From Enterobacter sichuanensis (lineage in GTDB: Bacteria > Pseudomonadota > Gammaproteobacteria > Enterobacterales > Enterobacteriaceae): a stretch of 64,000 nt of DNA. Under the pieces are notes generated by a model, which was not told the DNA's origin, made no database searches, and saw only the letters and a list, made by a program, of their open reading frames with translations. The position numbers were made by a program, and so were the translations under genes. The stretch's first letter is position 1. Each line of letters begins with the position of its first letter. Of the stretch, positions 54,968 to 64,000 are shown in pieces. The DNA lies in the NCBI RefSeq assembly GCF_002939185.1, contig NZ_POVL01000002.1:62001-126000 (forward strand). The letters run 5' to 3'.

Positions 54968-56476
54968 ATGAAAAAAATGATTGCCGTTGCTATCGTTTCA
55001 ACGCTTCTGGTCCTCCTCTCTCTTTATGCGGTCAATGCTGTTATCGTGGGTCAACAGAAGAGCAAACAGCGTGAAATATCCCATACCCTCTTACGTTATT
55101 CAGAAGATCTCTCCCAAAGCGTAGCGCTGGCCCTGAAAAGTATTACGACACAAGGGTGCGATAAATCCAGTCTCGATAGCTACAGACAAATAAAGCTGGA
55201 TAGCCTCTATTTCGGTGATATCGGTTTTATTGAAAATGGAAAAATAGTCTGTACCGCGTTTTGGGGAAAACTTGCCACGCCCGTTGCACTTCCCACAGAA
55301 CTGCATAAAACGCCGAGAGGCTTTCTGCTGGCGCAGTTTTCCAGAAAAGATTTTTTCACGGGCAACGCGGCAATTTATAACAATATTATTATTTTCACCT
55401 CCCGCTATGCTTACGATAAATTCACCCCGGTTACGGCAAGCTATTCGCTGAGCGCCACCACCAAAGACCTCGGCAGAACGTTTTTTACTACCGCCCCTGA
55501 GTTAACGCAGCAGAGCTGGCTGCATTCGACGTTGTTTACCCTGACCCTTACCCGGTGCAGCGCCTTCTGGGACCTGTGTGTCATTGTGACGCATCACGAC
55601 GCAGGGTTGGCCTCGTTACCCCCGTTTATCTTTGCGCTTCTGGCTGTCATTTTATATTTTATTTGGGTCGCGATAACTCTCTTTATCTTCCGTCTCTATG
55701 AAGATCGTTTTTCGCTGGAACGCACGCTGATTAAAGCCGTGTTAACGAACACCATCAGCGTTAACTATCAGCCGATTATTCGCATTCACGATCAAAAAAT
55801 AGTGGGCGTAGAAGTACTGTCGAGATGGCGCGATCAAAAACAAGGGGATGTCTCCCCGGAGCTTTTCATTCCATTAATTAAGAAGATTGGTCTCTATAAA
55901 AAATATTATTGTAACATTATCGAAAAATCGATCTCTGAAATCGCTCCGCTGGCGAATAAACATCGGCTGATTGTCTCACTTAATGTTGGACGCAAGGAAA
56001 TTGAAGACGGCCAGTTTATTCACGTTTTGCAGCGAGTCTGTTTGGCCAATCACCTTCCCCTCTCCCTGGTAAAGGTTGAGCTCTCTGAAAAAGCCGTTTC
56101 CAGCGCCGATATTCTCGAGGGATTTTGTCAGGAGCTTAAAGCGCTCGGCGTTAAAATATCAATCGATGATTTTGGCGTGCAAAATTCCAACCTCGCCAGA
56201 CTGTCGCTGCTCGAATATGATGAGATCAAAATCGATAAGTCGCTGGTTGATGGCATCAGCGAGCATTATAAGCAAAATATCTTTGTGATCTTTAGCGACG
56301 CGCTGGCAAAACTGAATAAAACCCTGGTATTTGAAGGGGTGGAAAATGAAATACAGTATCGCTTCATTGCCGACAGATATCCCGATGCGCTGATCCAGGG
56401 ATGGTACTTTTCTAAATCACTCACCCGCAGTGAGCTGGCAAAGCGACTCACCGGCGTCGCATGTTCTGCGGAATAA
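54968..56476 (+). CDS. CSS-motif EAL phosphodiesterase (membrane)
   Basis: A 502-residue membrane protein: span at about 3-22, a periplasmic CSS-type domain (about 25-225) with paired cysteines in QGCDKSS and KIVCTAFWG, a second span about 230-255, then an EAL domain (about 262-500). Catalytic motifs are EVLSRW, SLNVGR, KVELSEK, IDDFGVQN, IKIDKS, EGVEN and QGWYF. Loop 6 DDFGVQN departs from the usual DDFGTGYS, so activity is less certain. Thiol state of the CSS domain probably controls such proteins. It is divergent from a truncated paralogue. Confidence 0.85.
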   Translation: MKKMIAVAIVSTLLVLLSLYAVNAVIVGQQKSKQREISHTLLRYSEDLSQSVALALKSITTQGCDKSSLDSYRQIKLDSLYFGDIGFIENGKIVCTAFWGKLATPVALPTELHKTPRGFLLAQFSRKDFFTGNAAIYNNIIIFTSRYAYDKFTPVTASYSLSATTKDLGRTFFTTAPELTQQSWLHSTLFTLTLTRCSAFWDLCVIVTHHDAGLASLPPFIFALLAVILYFIWVAITLFIFRLYEDRFSLERTLIKAVLTNTISVNYQPIIRIHDQKIVGVEVLSRWRDQKQGDVSPELFIPLIKKIGLYKKYYCNIIEKSISEIAPLANKHRLIVSLNVGRKEIEDGQFIHVLQRVCLANHLPLSLVKVELSEKAVSSADILEGFCQELKALGVKISIDDFGVQNSNLARLSLLEYDEIKIDKSLVDGISEHYKQNIFVIFSDALAKLNKTLVFEGVENEIQYRFIADRYPDALIQGWYFSKSLTRSELAKRLTGVACSAE

Positions 56477-56546
56477 ATGACTGTGGTCCGATAGCGTGAT
56501 GCCGAGCGGTCAGGCAAAGCATCAGCATAAGGGTGTTTGAGGCAGG

Positions 56547-56791
56547 TTATTCATTTCCCCACTGATTGAGGAAATTCGCAATATCATCAATGCGGGTAGC
56601 GCGGATCCCGGCCTCTGCGGCCATCTCTTGCTGAGCGTCCTCGCTTATCTCCTCATTATTCGCTAAACGGGGAGCAGCAGCTGGAAATAATGTGCCAGCG
56701 CATCATGCTCAGACTCTGCGACCTGCTTTGCCGCTTCCGACGCGTATTCCTCGGCAATGTCATAATATTTCAGTGGGATAGTGTTGTTCAT
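56547..56791 (-). pseudogene. ymjA: ymjA-like (DUF2543) gene with a single-base frameshift
   Basis: From the ATG at 56791 the frame reads [20 protein letters not shown]... and stops at 56663 after YFQLLLPV. A different frame then continues [21 protein letters not shown]...FLNQWGNE to a stop at 56547. Joined with one added base, the two halves give 81 residues, the length and pattern of E. coli YmjA. The break falls in a run of four G on the plus strand (56668-56671), so a one-base loss or a sequencing error explains it. Confidence 0.75.
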
Positions 56792-56865
56792 AACAGTCTC
56801 GTCTCTAACCAGTAAGGGTAAAGGCATCAGTATATCGGACGCCTTCCCGCAACCAAAGCCTTGCT

Positions 56866-57213
56866 TCAGAGGAGTAACGCAAGCAGCGCTGCGAGCGCGG
56901 GCATGGCCTGCACATAGAGAATTTTTCTGCTGGCGGTGACTGCGCCGAATAGTCCGGCAATCAACACGCAGACCAGGAAGAAGATCGCCACCGGAATACC
57001 TTTTTCGCCAAGCCAGAGGCTCCAGAGCAACCCCGCCGCCAGAAAACCGTTATACAGCCCCTGATTTGCGGCCAGCACGCGGGTGTCGCGCGCAAAGTCG
57101 GGACGCAGATTAAAGGCCTTATGACCTGTTTTGGTATTCCACAGGAACATCTCCAGCACCAGAATATAGAGGTGAATTAACGCAACAACCGTGATAAGGA
57201 CGGTGGCTAACAT
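56866..57213 (-). CDS. DUF1304 inner-membrane protein
   Basis: A 115-residue membrane protein with four hydrophobic segments and the family pattern [14 protein letters not shown]...[16 protein letters not shown]. Function unknown. The ATG at 57213 ([14 protein letters not shown]) has GGGAGA seven bases upstream and starts at the first span; nine codons further upstream are open but lie before this site. It lies downstream of icd behind its terminator. Confidence 0.85.
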   Translation of the reverse strand: MLATVLITVVALIHLYILVLEMFLWNTKTGHKAFNLRPDFARDTRVLAANQGLYNGFLAAGLLWSLWLGEKGIPVAIFFLVCVLIAGLFGAVTASRKILYVQAMPALAALLALLL

Positions 57214-57238
57214 CGTGTTGTCTCCCACAGGCAGAGGC

Positions 57239-57267
57239 AAAAAAAACGGGAACCCTCAGGCTCCCGT
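57239..57267 (-). terminator. Intrinsic terminator of icd
   Basis: On the minus strand ACGGGA...TCCCGT with a ten-base loop is followed by eight T, about 25 bases after the icd stop. Confidence 0.88.
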
Positions 57268-57290
57268 TACAGGTTAACCCAGAATCTGGA

Positions 57291-58541
57291 TTACATGTTC
57301 GCGATAATCGCGTCGCCAAACTCTGAACATTTCAGCAGCTTAGCGCCTTCCATCAGACGTTCGAAGTCGTACGTTACGGTTTTCGCGTTGATCGCGCCTT
57401 CCATCCCTTTAACGATCAGGTCTGCGGCTTCGAACCATTCCATATGGCGCAGCATCATCTCTGCGGACAGGATGATCGAGCCTGGGTTCACTTTGTCCTG
57501 ACCTGCGTATTTTGGCGCAGTACCGTGGGTCGCTTCGAACAGGGCGCACTCGTCACCGATGTTCGCGCCAGGGGCGATACCGATACCGCCAACCTGAGCG
57601 GCCAGGGCGTCAGAGATGTAGTCACCGTTCAGGTTCATACAGGCGATCACGTCGTATTCCGCTGGACGCAGCAGGATCTGCTGCAGGAACGCATCGGCGA
57701 TCACATCTTTAATGATGATCTCTTTGCCGGTGTTCGGGTTCTTGATTTTCTGCCATGGGCCGCCGTCGATCAGCTCGCCGCCGAACTCTTCTTTCGCCAA
57801 CTGGTAGCCCCAGTCTTTGAACGCGCCTTCGGTGAACTTCATGATGTTGCCTTTGTGAACCAGGGTCACAGAGTCACGGTCGTTGGTGATCGCGTATTCA
57901 ATGGCCGCACGCACCAGACGCTTGGTCCCTTCTTCGGAGCACGGCTTAATGCCGATACCGCAATGCTCAGGGAAGCGAATTTTCTTCACGCCCATCTCTT
58001 CGCGCAGGAATTTAATCACTTTTTCTGCGTCTGCAGAGTCAGCTTTCCATTCGATACCGGCGTAGATGTCTTCTGAGTTTTCGCGGAAGATAACCATATC
58101 GGTCAGTTCTGGGTGCTTAACCGGGCTTGGGGTGCCCTGATAGTAACGAACCGGACGCAGACAGACGTACAGGTCCAGCTCCTGACGCAGTGCCACGTTC
58201 AGGGAACGGATACCGCCGCCAACTGGCGTCGTCAGTGGGCCTTTGATAGCAACGCGGTATTCGCGGATCAGCTCCAGCGTTTCAGCTGGCAGCCAGACGT
58301 CCTGGCCATAAACTTGAGTCGATTTCTCACCGGTGTAAATTTCCATCCAGGAAATTTTACGCTCGCCTTTGTAGGCTTTCTCAACAGCGGCATCAACCAC
58401 CTTCAGCATTGCCGGGGTAACGTCTACACCGATACCGTCACCTTCGATGAACGGGATAATCGGATTGTGAGGAACGTTAATCTTGCCGTTTTGCAGGGTG
58501 ATCTTTTTACCTTCCGCCGGAACAACTACTTTGCTTTCCAT
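57291..58541 (-). CDS. icd: NADP-dependent isocitrate dehydrogenase
   Basis: TCA-cycle enzyme that oxidises isocitrate to 2-oxoglutarate. It has 416 residues as in E. coli. The phospho-regulated Ser113 lies in [13 protein letters not shown], and the metal/cofactor motif is [14 protein letters not shown]. The 3' end, where prophage e14 inserts in E. coli K-12, is intact and has no phage beside it. It is divergent from rluE with a 117-base spacer. Confidence 0.98.
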   Translation of the reverse strand: MESKVVVPAEGKKITLQNGKINVPHNPIIPFIEGDGIGVDVTPAMLKVVDAAVEKAYKGERKISWMEIYTGEKSTQVYGQDVWLPAETLELIREYRVAIKGPLTTPVGGGIRSLNVALRQELDLYVCLRPVRYYQGTPSPVKHPELTDMVIFRENSEDIYAGIEWKADSADAEKVIKFLREEMGVKKIRFPEHCGIGIKPCSEEGTKRLVRAAIEYAITNDRDSVTLVHKGNIMKFTEGAFKDWGYQLAKEEFGGELIDGGPWQKIKNPNTGKEIIIKDVIADAFLQQILLRPAEYDVIACMNLNGDYISDALAAQVGGIGIAPGANIGDECALFEATHGTAPKYAGQDKVNPGSIILSAEMMLRHMEWFEAADLIVKGMEGAINAKTVTYDFERLMEGAKLLKCSEFGDAIIANM

Positions 58542-58658
58542 TAACCTCTCCTTCGAGCGCTTCTGGTTGTTACTGATCTTATGTTAATAAATTGTAATGA
58601 GCCCTTCGATAGTACCTGATTGTCCGACGCCATGAAAGGTCTTCGTTATTAGGCTATA

Positions 58659-59312
58659 ATGCGGCAATTGATAACGCCTGAAAATACCATGAAGAAAACT
58701 TCTTTTACAAAACACCGGGTTGAGCGATTCAGCTCGCGACAAGCCGCCAGAAGACCGCAACAAACCCAGCCGAAGCGGGTGATTTTGTTCAATAAACCCT
58801 ACGATGTTTTGCCGCAATTTACCGACGAAGCCGGGCGCAGCACGTTGAAGGACTACATTCCTGTTCAGGGGGTCTACGCGGCCGGTCGTCTTGACCGTGA
58901 CAGCGAAGGCCTGCTGGTCTTAACCAACGACGGTGCGCTGCAGGCGAAGCTCACCCAGCCCGGGAAACGCACCGGAAAAATTTACTTCGTCCAGGTGGAA
59001 GGCGAGCCGGATGACGAGACGCTGGAAACATTACGCAAAGGCGTCACGCTGAACGATGGCCCCACCCTGCCCGCAGGTATTGAGCGCGTGAATGAACCGG
59101 CGTGGCTGTGGCCGCGCAACCCGCCTATCCGCGAACGCAAATCGATTCCGACCAGCTGGCTCAAAATCACCCTTTATGAAGGCCGCAACCGTCAGGTTCG
59201 GCGCATGACCGCACACGTTGGCTTTCCGACCCTGCGCCTGATCCGCTACGCCATGGGCAACTACACGCTGGAAACGCTCGCCAACGGTGAATGGCGGGAC
59301 GTTACCTCTTAA
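58659..59312 (+). CDS. rluE: 23S rRNA pseudouridine(2457) synthase
   Basis: Makes pseudouridine 2457 of 23S rRNA. It has 217 residues, the same as the annotated E. coli form. The RsuA-type catalytic Asp is in [15 protein letters not shown], with [10 protein letters not shown] later. The start at 58659 ([11 protein letters not shown]) matches E. coli; an in-frame ATG at 58689 is an alternative. No S4 domain is present, as expected for RluE. It is probably cotranscribed with nudJ. Confidence 0.96.
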   Translation: MRQLITPENTMKKTSFTKHRVERFSSRQAARRPQQTQPKRVILFNKPYDVLPQFTDEAGRSTLKDYIPVQGVYAAGRLDRDSEGLLVLTNDGALQAKLTQPGKRTGKIYFVQVEGEPDDETLETLRKGVTLNDGPTLPAGIERVNEPAWLWPRNPPIRERKSIPTSWLKITLYEGRNRQVRRMTAHVGFPTLRLIRYAMGNYTLETLANGEWRDVTS

Positions 59313-59321
59313 GGAGTCACT

Positions 59322-59795
59322 ATGTTTAAACCTCATGTCACGGTTGCCTGTGTGGTCCACGCCCAGGGGAAATTCCTTGTGGTAGAAGAGAGCATTAACG
59401 GCAAAGCGCTGTGGAATCAGCCTGCCGGACACCTTGAAGCCAATGAGACCCTGCTGCAGGCGGCGAAACGCGAGCTGTGGGAAGAGACCGGTATTCACGC
59501 TGAGCCCCAGCATTTCATCCGTATGCACCAGTGGATTGCGCCCGACAGCACCCCGTTCCTGCGTTTTTTGTTTGCCGTTGAGCTTAGCGAAACGTGCGCC
59601 ACTGAACCGCAGGATGACGATATCGACCGCTGCCTGTGGGTCACCGCCGACGAGATCCTGAACGCGCCAAACCTGCGCTCGCCGCTGGTTGCGGAAAGCA
59701 TTCGCTGCTGGCAATCTGCCGGTCGCTTACCGCTGGATGTCATCGGCGCATTTAACTGGCCGTTTACAGAGGGTGTCAATGGTGGGGGGGCGTGA
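59322..59795 (+). CDS. nudJ: Nudix phosphatase NudJ
   Basis: Cleaves thiamine-pyrophosphate precursors and nucleoside triphosphates in E. coli. The 157 residues (E. coli 153) contain the Nudix box [23 protein letters not shown] (about 36-58), with a longer C-terminal tail. It begins nine bases after the rluE stop, with an AAGGAG ribosome site. Confidence 0.96.
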   Translation: MFKPHVTVACVVHAQGKFLVVEESINGKALWNQPAGHLEANETLLQAAKRELWEETGIHAEPQHFIRMHQWIAPDSTPFLRFLFAVELSETCATEPQDDDIDRCLWVTADEILNAPNLRSPLVAESIRCWQSAGRLPLDVIGAFNWPFTEGVNGGGA

Positions 59796-59835
59796 TAGAA
59801 TACGCCGCCTTGAAGTTCAATGTCGTGAGTATTCC

Positions 59836-60948
59836 ATGTCAGATAACAGCCAGAAAAAAGTAATCGTCGGCATGTCCGGCGGTGTCGATTCCTCCGTTTC
59901 CGCCTACCTGTTACAGCAACAGGGCTATAAGGTGGAGGGCCTGTTCATGAAGAACTGGGAGGAAGATGATGGCGAGGAATACTGCACTGCCGCAGCGGAT
60001 CTCGCCGATGCGCAGGCCGTGTGCGATAAGCTCGGCATTGAACTGCACACCGTTAACTTTGCCGCAGAATACTGGGACAACGTTTTTGAACTGTTCCTCG
60101 AAGAGTACAAAGCCGGACGTACGCCAAACCCGGATATTCTGTGCAACAAAGAGATCAAATTTAAAGCCTTCCTGGAATTCGCCGCAGAAGATCTGGGCGC
60201 AGACTACATTGCGACCGGTCACTACGTGCGTCGCGCAGATGTGAATGGCAAAAGCCAGCTGCTGCGCGGTCTGGACGGCAACAAAGATCAGAGCTACTTC
60301 CTCTATACGCTGAGCCACGAGCAAATCGCCCAGAGCCTGTTCCCGGTTGGCGAGCTGGAAAAGCCGCAGGTGCGTAAAATCGCGGAAGAGCTGGATCTGA
60401 TCACCGCGAAGAAAAAAGATTCTACCGGCATCTGCTTCATCGGCGAGCGCAAGTTCCGTGATTTCCTCGGTCGTTACCTGCCGGCACAGCCTGGCAAAAT
60501 TGTCACCGTCGATGGCGACGAAATTGGCCAACACCAGGGGCTGATGTACCACACGCTCGGCCAGCGTAAAGGCCTGGGTATCGGCGGGACCAAAGAGGGT
60601 AGCGAAGATCCGTGGTACGTTGTCGACAAAGATGTCGAAAACAATATTCTGGTTGTGGCCCAGGGACACGACCATCCGCGTCTGATGTCCGTTGGCCTTA
60701 TCGCGCAACAGCTGCACTGGGTCGATCGTGAGCCGTTAAAAGGCACACTGCGCTGCACGGTGAAAACACGTTACCGTCAGACCGATATTCCCTGCACCGT
60801 GACTGCGCTTGATGACGATCGCATTGATGTGCGTTTCGACGAGCCGGTTGCCGCCGTCACCCCGGGTCAGTCAGCTGTCTTCTACAGCGGCGAAATCTGC
60901 CTGGGCGGCGGGATTATTGAACAGCGCCTGCCGCTGCCCGCTGTTTAA
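59836..60948 (+). CDS. mnmA: tRNA-specific 2-thiouridylase MnmA
   Basis: Adds sulfur at C2 of wobble uridine 34 of Lys, Glu and Gln tRNAs, with sulfur passed from TusE. It has 370 residues (E. coli 368). PP-loop [17 protein letters not shown] near the N-terminus; the two catalytic cysteines lie in NPDILCNKE (about 103) and [12 protein letters not shown] (about 200). The ATG at 59836 ([12 protein letters not shown]) is the family start. Confidence 0.97.
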   Translation: MSDNSQKKVIVGMSGGVDSSVSAYLLQQQGYKVEGLFMKNWEEDDGEEYCTAAADLADAQAVCDKLGIELHTVNFAAEYWDNVFELFLEEYKAGRTPNPDILCNKEIKFKAFLEFAAEDLGADYIATGHYVRRADVNGKSQLLRGLDGNKDQSYFLYTLSHEQIAQSLFPVGELEKPQVRKIAEELDLITAKKKDSTGICFIGERKFRDFLGRYLPAQPGKIVTVDGDEIGQHQGLMYHTLGQRKGLGIGGTKEGSEDPWYVVDKDVENNILVVAQGHDHPRLMSVGLIAQQLHWVDREPLKGTLRCTVKTRYRQTDIPCTVTALDDDRIDVRFDEPVAAVTPGQSAVFYSGEICLGGGIIEQRLPLPAV

Positions 60949-60975
60949 CACGATTGCACACATAAAGGAGACCGT

Positions 60976-62995
<2,020 letters not shown>

Positions 62996-63003
62996 TCTCC
63001 CTT

Positions 63004-63036
63004 CCCCCCTTTCCGCCCGGAAAGGGGGTTGCTTTT
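63004..63036 (+). terminator. Intrinsic terminator of purB
   Basis: Perfect stem CCCCCTTTCC/GGAAAGGGGG around GCCC with a TTGCTTTT tail, about ten bases after the purB stop. It separates purB from the phoP promoter. Confidence 0.92.
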
Positions 63037-63040
63037 CCCC

Positions 63041-63075
63041 GGTTTACTCAATGTTTATCCCCACAGCAACATAAT
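63041..63075 (+). promoter_or_regulatory. PhoP box and promoter of phoPQ
   Basis: A perfect direct repeat GGTTTA-CTCAA-TGTTTA at 63041-63057 is the PhoP box. CATAAT at 63070-63075 follows at the normal 12-base distance, the -10 element. This gives the positively autoregulated low-magnesium promoter known in E. coli and Salmonella. Confidence 0.9.
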
Positions 63076-63115
63076 CAGCGTTAAACTATTCATACTATTC
63101 ATTCTGGGAGAAAAG

Positions 63116-63790
63116 ATGATGCGCGTACTGGTTGTTGAGGATAACGCATTGCTACGTCATCACCTGAAGGTTCAGCTTCAGGAGATGGGACATCAGGTGG
63201 ACGATGCTGAAGATGCAAAAGAAGCCGATTATTATCTCAATGAACACCTGCCGGATATCGCCATTGTCGATTTAGGGTTGCCCGATGAAGACGGCCTCTC
63301 GTTGATTCGTCGCTGGCGCAGCCATGATGTTTCCCTGCCGGTTCTGGTTCTGACCGCCCGTGAAGGCTGGCAGGATAAAGTCGAGGTGCTCAGCGCGGGA
63401 GCAGATGATTACGTTACCAAACCGTTTCATATTGAAGAGGTGGCGGCCCGCATGCAGGCCCTGCTACGCCGTAACAGCGGACTGGCTTCACAGGTTATCT
63501 CCATCCCGCCTTTCCAGGTTGACCTCTCCCGTCGGGAATTAGCGATCAACGATGAAGTGATCAAGCTAACCGCCTTCGAATACACCATTATGGAAACGCT
63601 GATCCGTAACAGCGGCAAGGTAGTGAGTAAAGATTCCTTAATGCTTCAGCTCTATCCTGATGCCGAACTGCGCGAGAGCCATACCATTGATGTGCTGATG
63701 GGACGTTTACGTAAGAAAATTCAGGCACAGTATCCGCAGGACGTCATTACTACCGTCCGTGGCCAGGGCTATCTGTTCGAACTACGCTAA
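63116..63790 (+). CDS. phoP: Response regulator PhoP
   Basis: OmpR-type regulator that answers low magnesium, acid and antimicrobial peptides through PhoQ. It has 224 residues from the first of two adjacent ATGs (63116); E. coli annotation uses the second (63119). Receiver domain (about 1-115) with phospho-Asp in [12 protein letters not shown] (Asp52 here) and VLTARE; winged-helix domain (about 130-224) with [23 protein letters not shown] precedes the first ATG by six bases. phoQ starts on the next base after the stop. Confidence 0.98.
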   Translation: MMRVLVVEDNALLRHHLKVQLQEMGHQVDDAEDAKEADYYLNEHLPDIAIVDLGLPDEDGLSLIRRWRSHDVSLPVLVLTAREGWQDKVEVLSAGADDYVTKPFHIEEVAARMQALLRRNSGLASQVISIPPFQVDLSRRELAINDEVIKLTAFEYTIMETLIRNSGKVVSKDSLMLQLYPDAELRESHTIDVLMGRLRKKIQAQYPQDVITTVRGQGYLFELR

Positions 63791-64000
63791 ATGAGACGGA
63801 TCTTGCGCCATATTTTGCCCCTGTCGCTGCGGGTACGTTTTTTACTGGCAACGGCTGCCGTCGTGCTGGTGCTGTCGCTCTCCTACGGCATGGTCGCGCT
63901 GGTGGGTTACAGCGTCAGCTTTGATAAAACCACCTTTCGCCTGTTGCGTGGCGAAAGCAATTTGTTTTATACCCTGGCGAAGTGGGAAAACAACAAAATC
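63791..64000 (+). CDS. phoQ: Sensor kinase PhoQ (5' part; cut by window end)
   Basis: Only the first 70 codons are in the window. They encode [20 protein letters not shown], a first membrane span (about 17-42), and the start of the periplasmic magnesium-sensing domain ([20 protein letters not shown]). This matches the N-terminus of enterobacterial PhoQ. It is directly joined to phoP. Confidence 0.95.
   Translation, partial: MRRILRHILPLSLRVRFLLATAAVVLVLSLSYGMVALVGYSVSFDKTTFRLLRGESNLFYTLAKWENNKI

Noticed and set aside
57291-57400. Possible e14-type prophage insertion at the icd 3' end
   Set aside because: The icd reading frame is complete, its own terminator follows, and no integrase or duplicated icd end is present.

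Overview
The window is about 56% GC chromosomal DNA from a member of the Enterobacteriaceae. Nearly every gene has a same-length counterpart in Escherichia coli K-12 in nearly the same order (katE-chb-osmE-nadE-cho-ves-spy-ast-xthA-ynj-gdhA-topB-selD-sppA-ansA-pncA-msrB-gapA-yeaD-mipA-yeaGH). The differences point to an Enterobacter-like genus: a secreted chitinase replaces the ydjE-L block, yeaE/yeaI/yeaJ are absent, and the sequence divergence is typical of that group. The genus is inferred; the family is secure. I found no tRNA, rRNA, insertion sequence, prophage or CRISPR array.

Region 1 (1-11.7 kb): catalase katE, the chbBCARFG chitobiose operon on the minus strand, osmE, nadE, the SOS nuclease gene cho, ves and the periplasmic chaperone gene spy. 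The chbB-chbC spacer keeps a 12-base match to the small RNA ChiX target, so the chitosugar sRNA-trap circuit looks conserved. Region 2 (12-18.5 kb): the complete astCADBE arginine succinyltransferase operon with a clear sigma-54 promoter. Region 3 (18.5-28.2 kb): xthA, a TVP38-family membrane protein, the ynjBCD transporter, ynjE, ynjF, a relocated ynjA, nudG, ynjH, gdhA. Region 4 (28.2-40.9 kb): topB, selD, ydjA, sppA, ansA, pncA, a GH18 chitinase, yeaC, msrB, gapA, yeaD, mipA.

Region 5 (41-56.5 kb) is the most interesting part. It holds yeaGH behind a second sigma-54 promoter, the nimR/nimT pair, three tiny membrane-protein genes (yoaI, yoaK, yoaJ), four cyclic-di-GMP genes (dgcP, a Cache-GGDEF protein, two divergent EAL proteins), and a RyhB-type iron-responsive small RNA between yeaQ and the GGDEF gene. 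That RNA has the conserved RyhB core, a perfectly palindromic Fur-box-like promoter and its own terminator. A second stand-alone terminator upstream of dgcP may end another, unknown small RNA.

Region 6 (56.5-64 kb): a single-base frameshifted ymjA-like gene, a DUF1304 membrane protein, then the icd / rluE-nudJ-mnmA-hflD-purB-phoPQ block. In E. coli this block lies far from yeaQ, so a synteny junction sits between the EAL pair and icd. phoP has a perfect PhoP box, and phoQ runs off the end of the window.

The shared themes are chitin/chitobiose use (chitinase plus chb), nitrogen scavenging (ast, yeaGH and gdhA), envelope and oxidative stress (katE, osmE, spy, msrB, phoPQ), and c-di-GMP signalling next to iron-responsive RNA control. 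No wholly new multi-gene system is evident. The best leads are the small RNAs, the small proteins and the c-di-GMP cluster.
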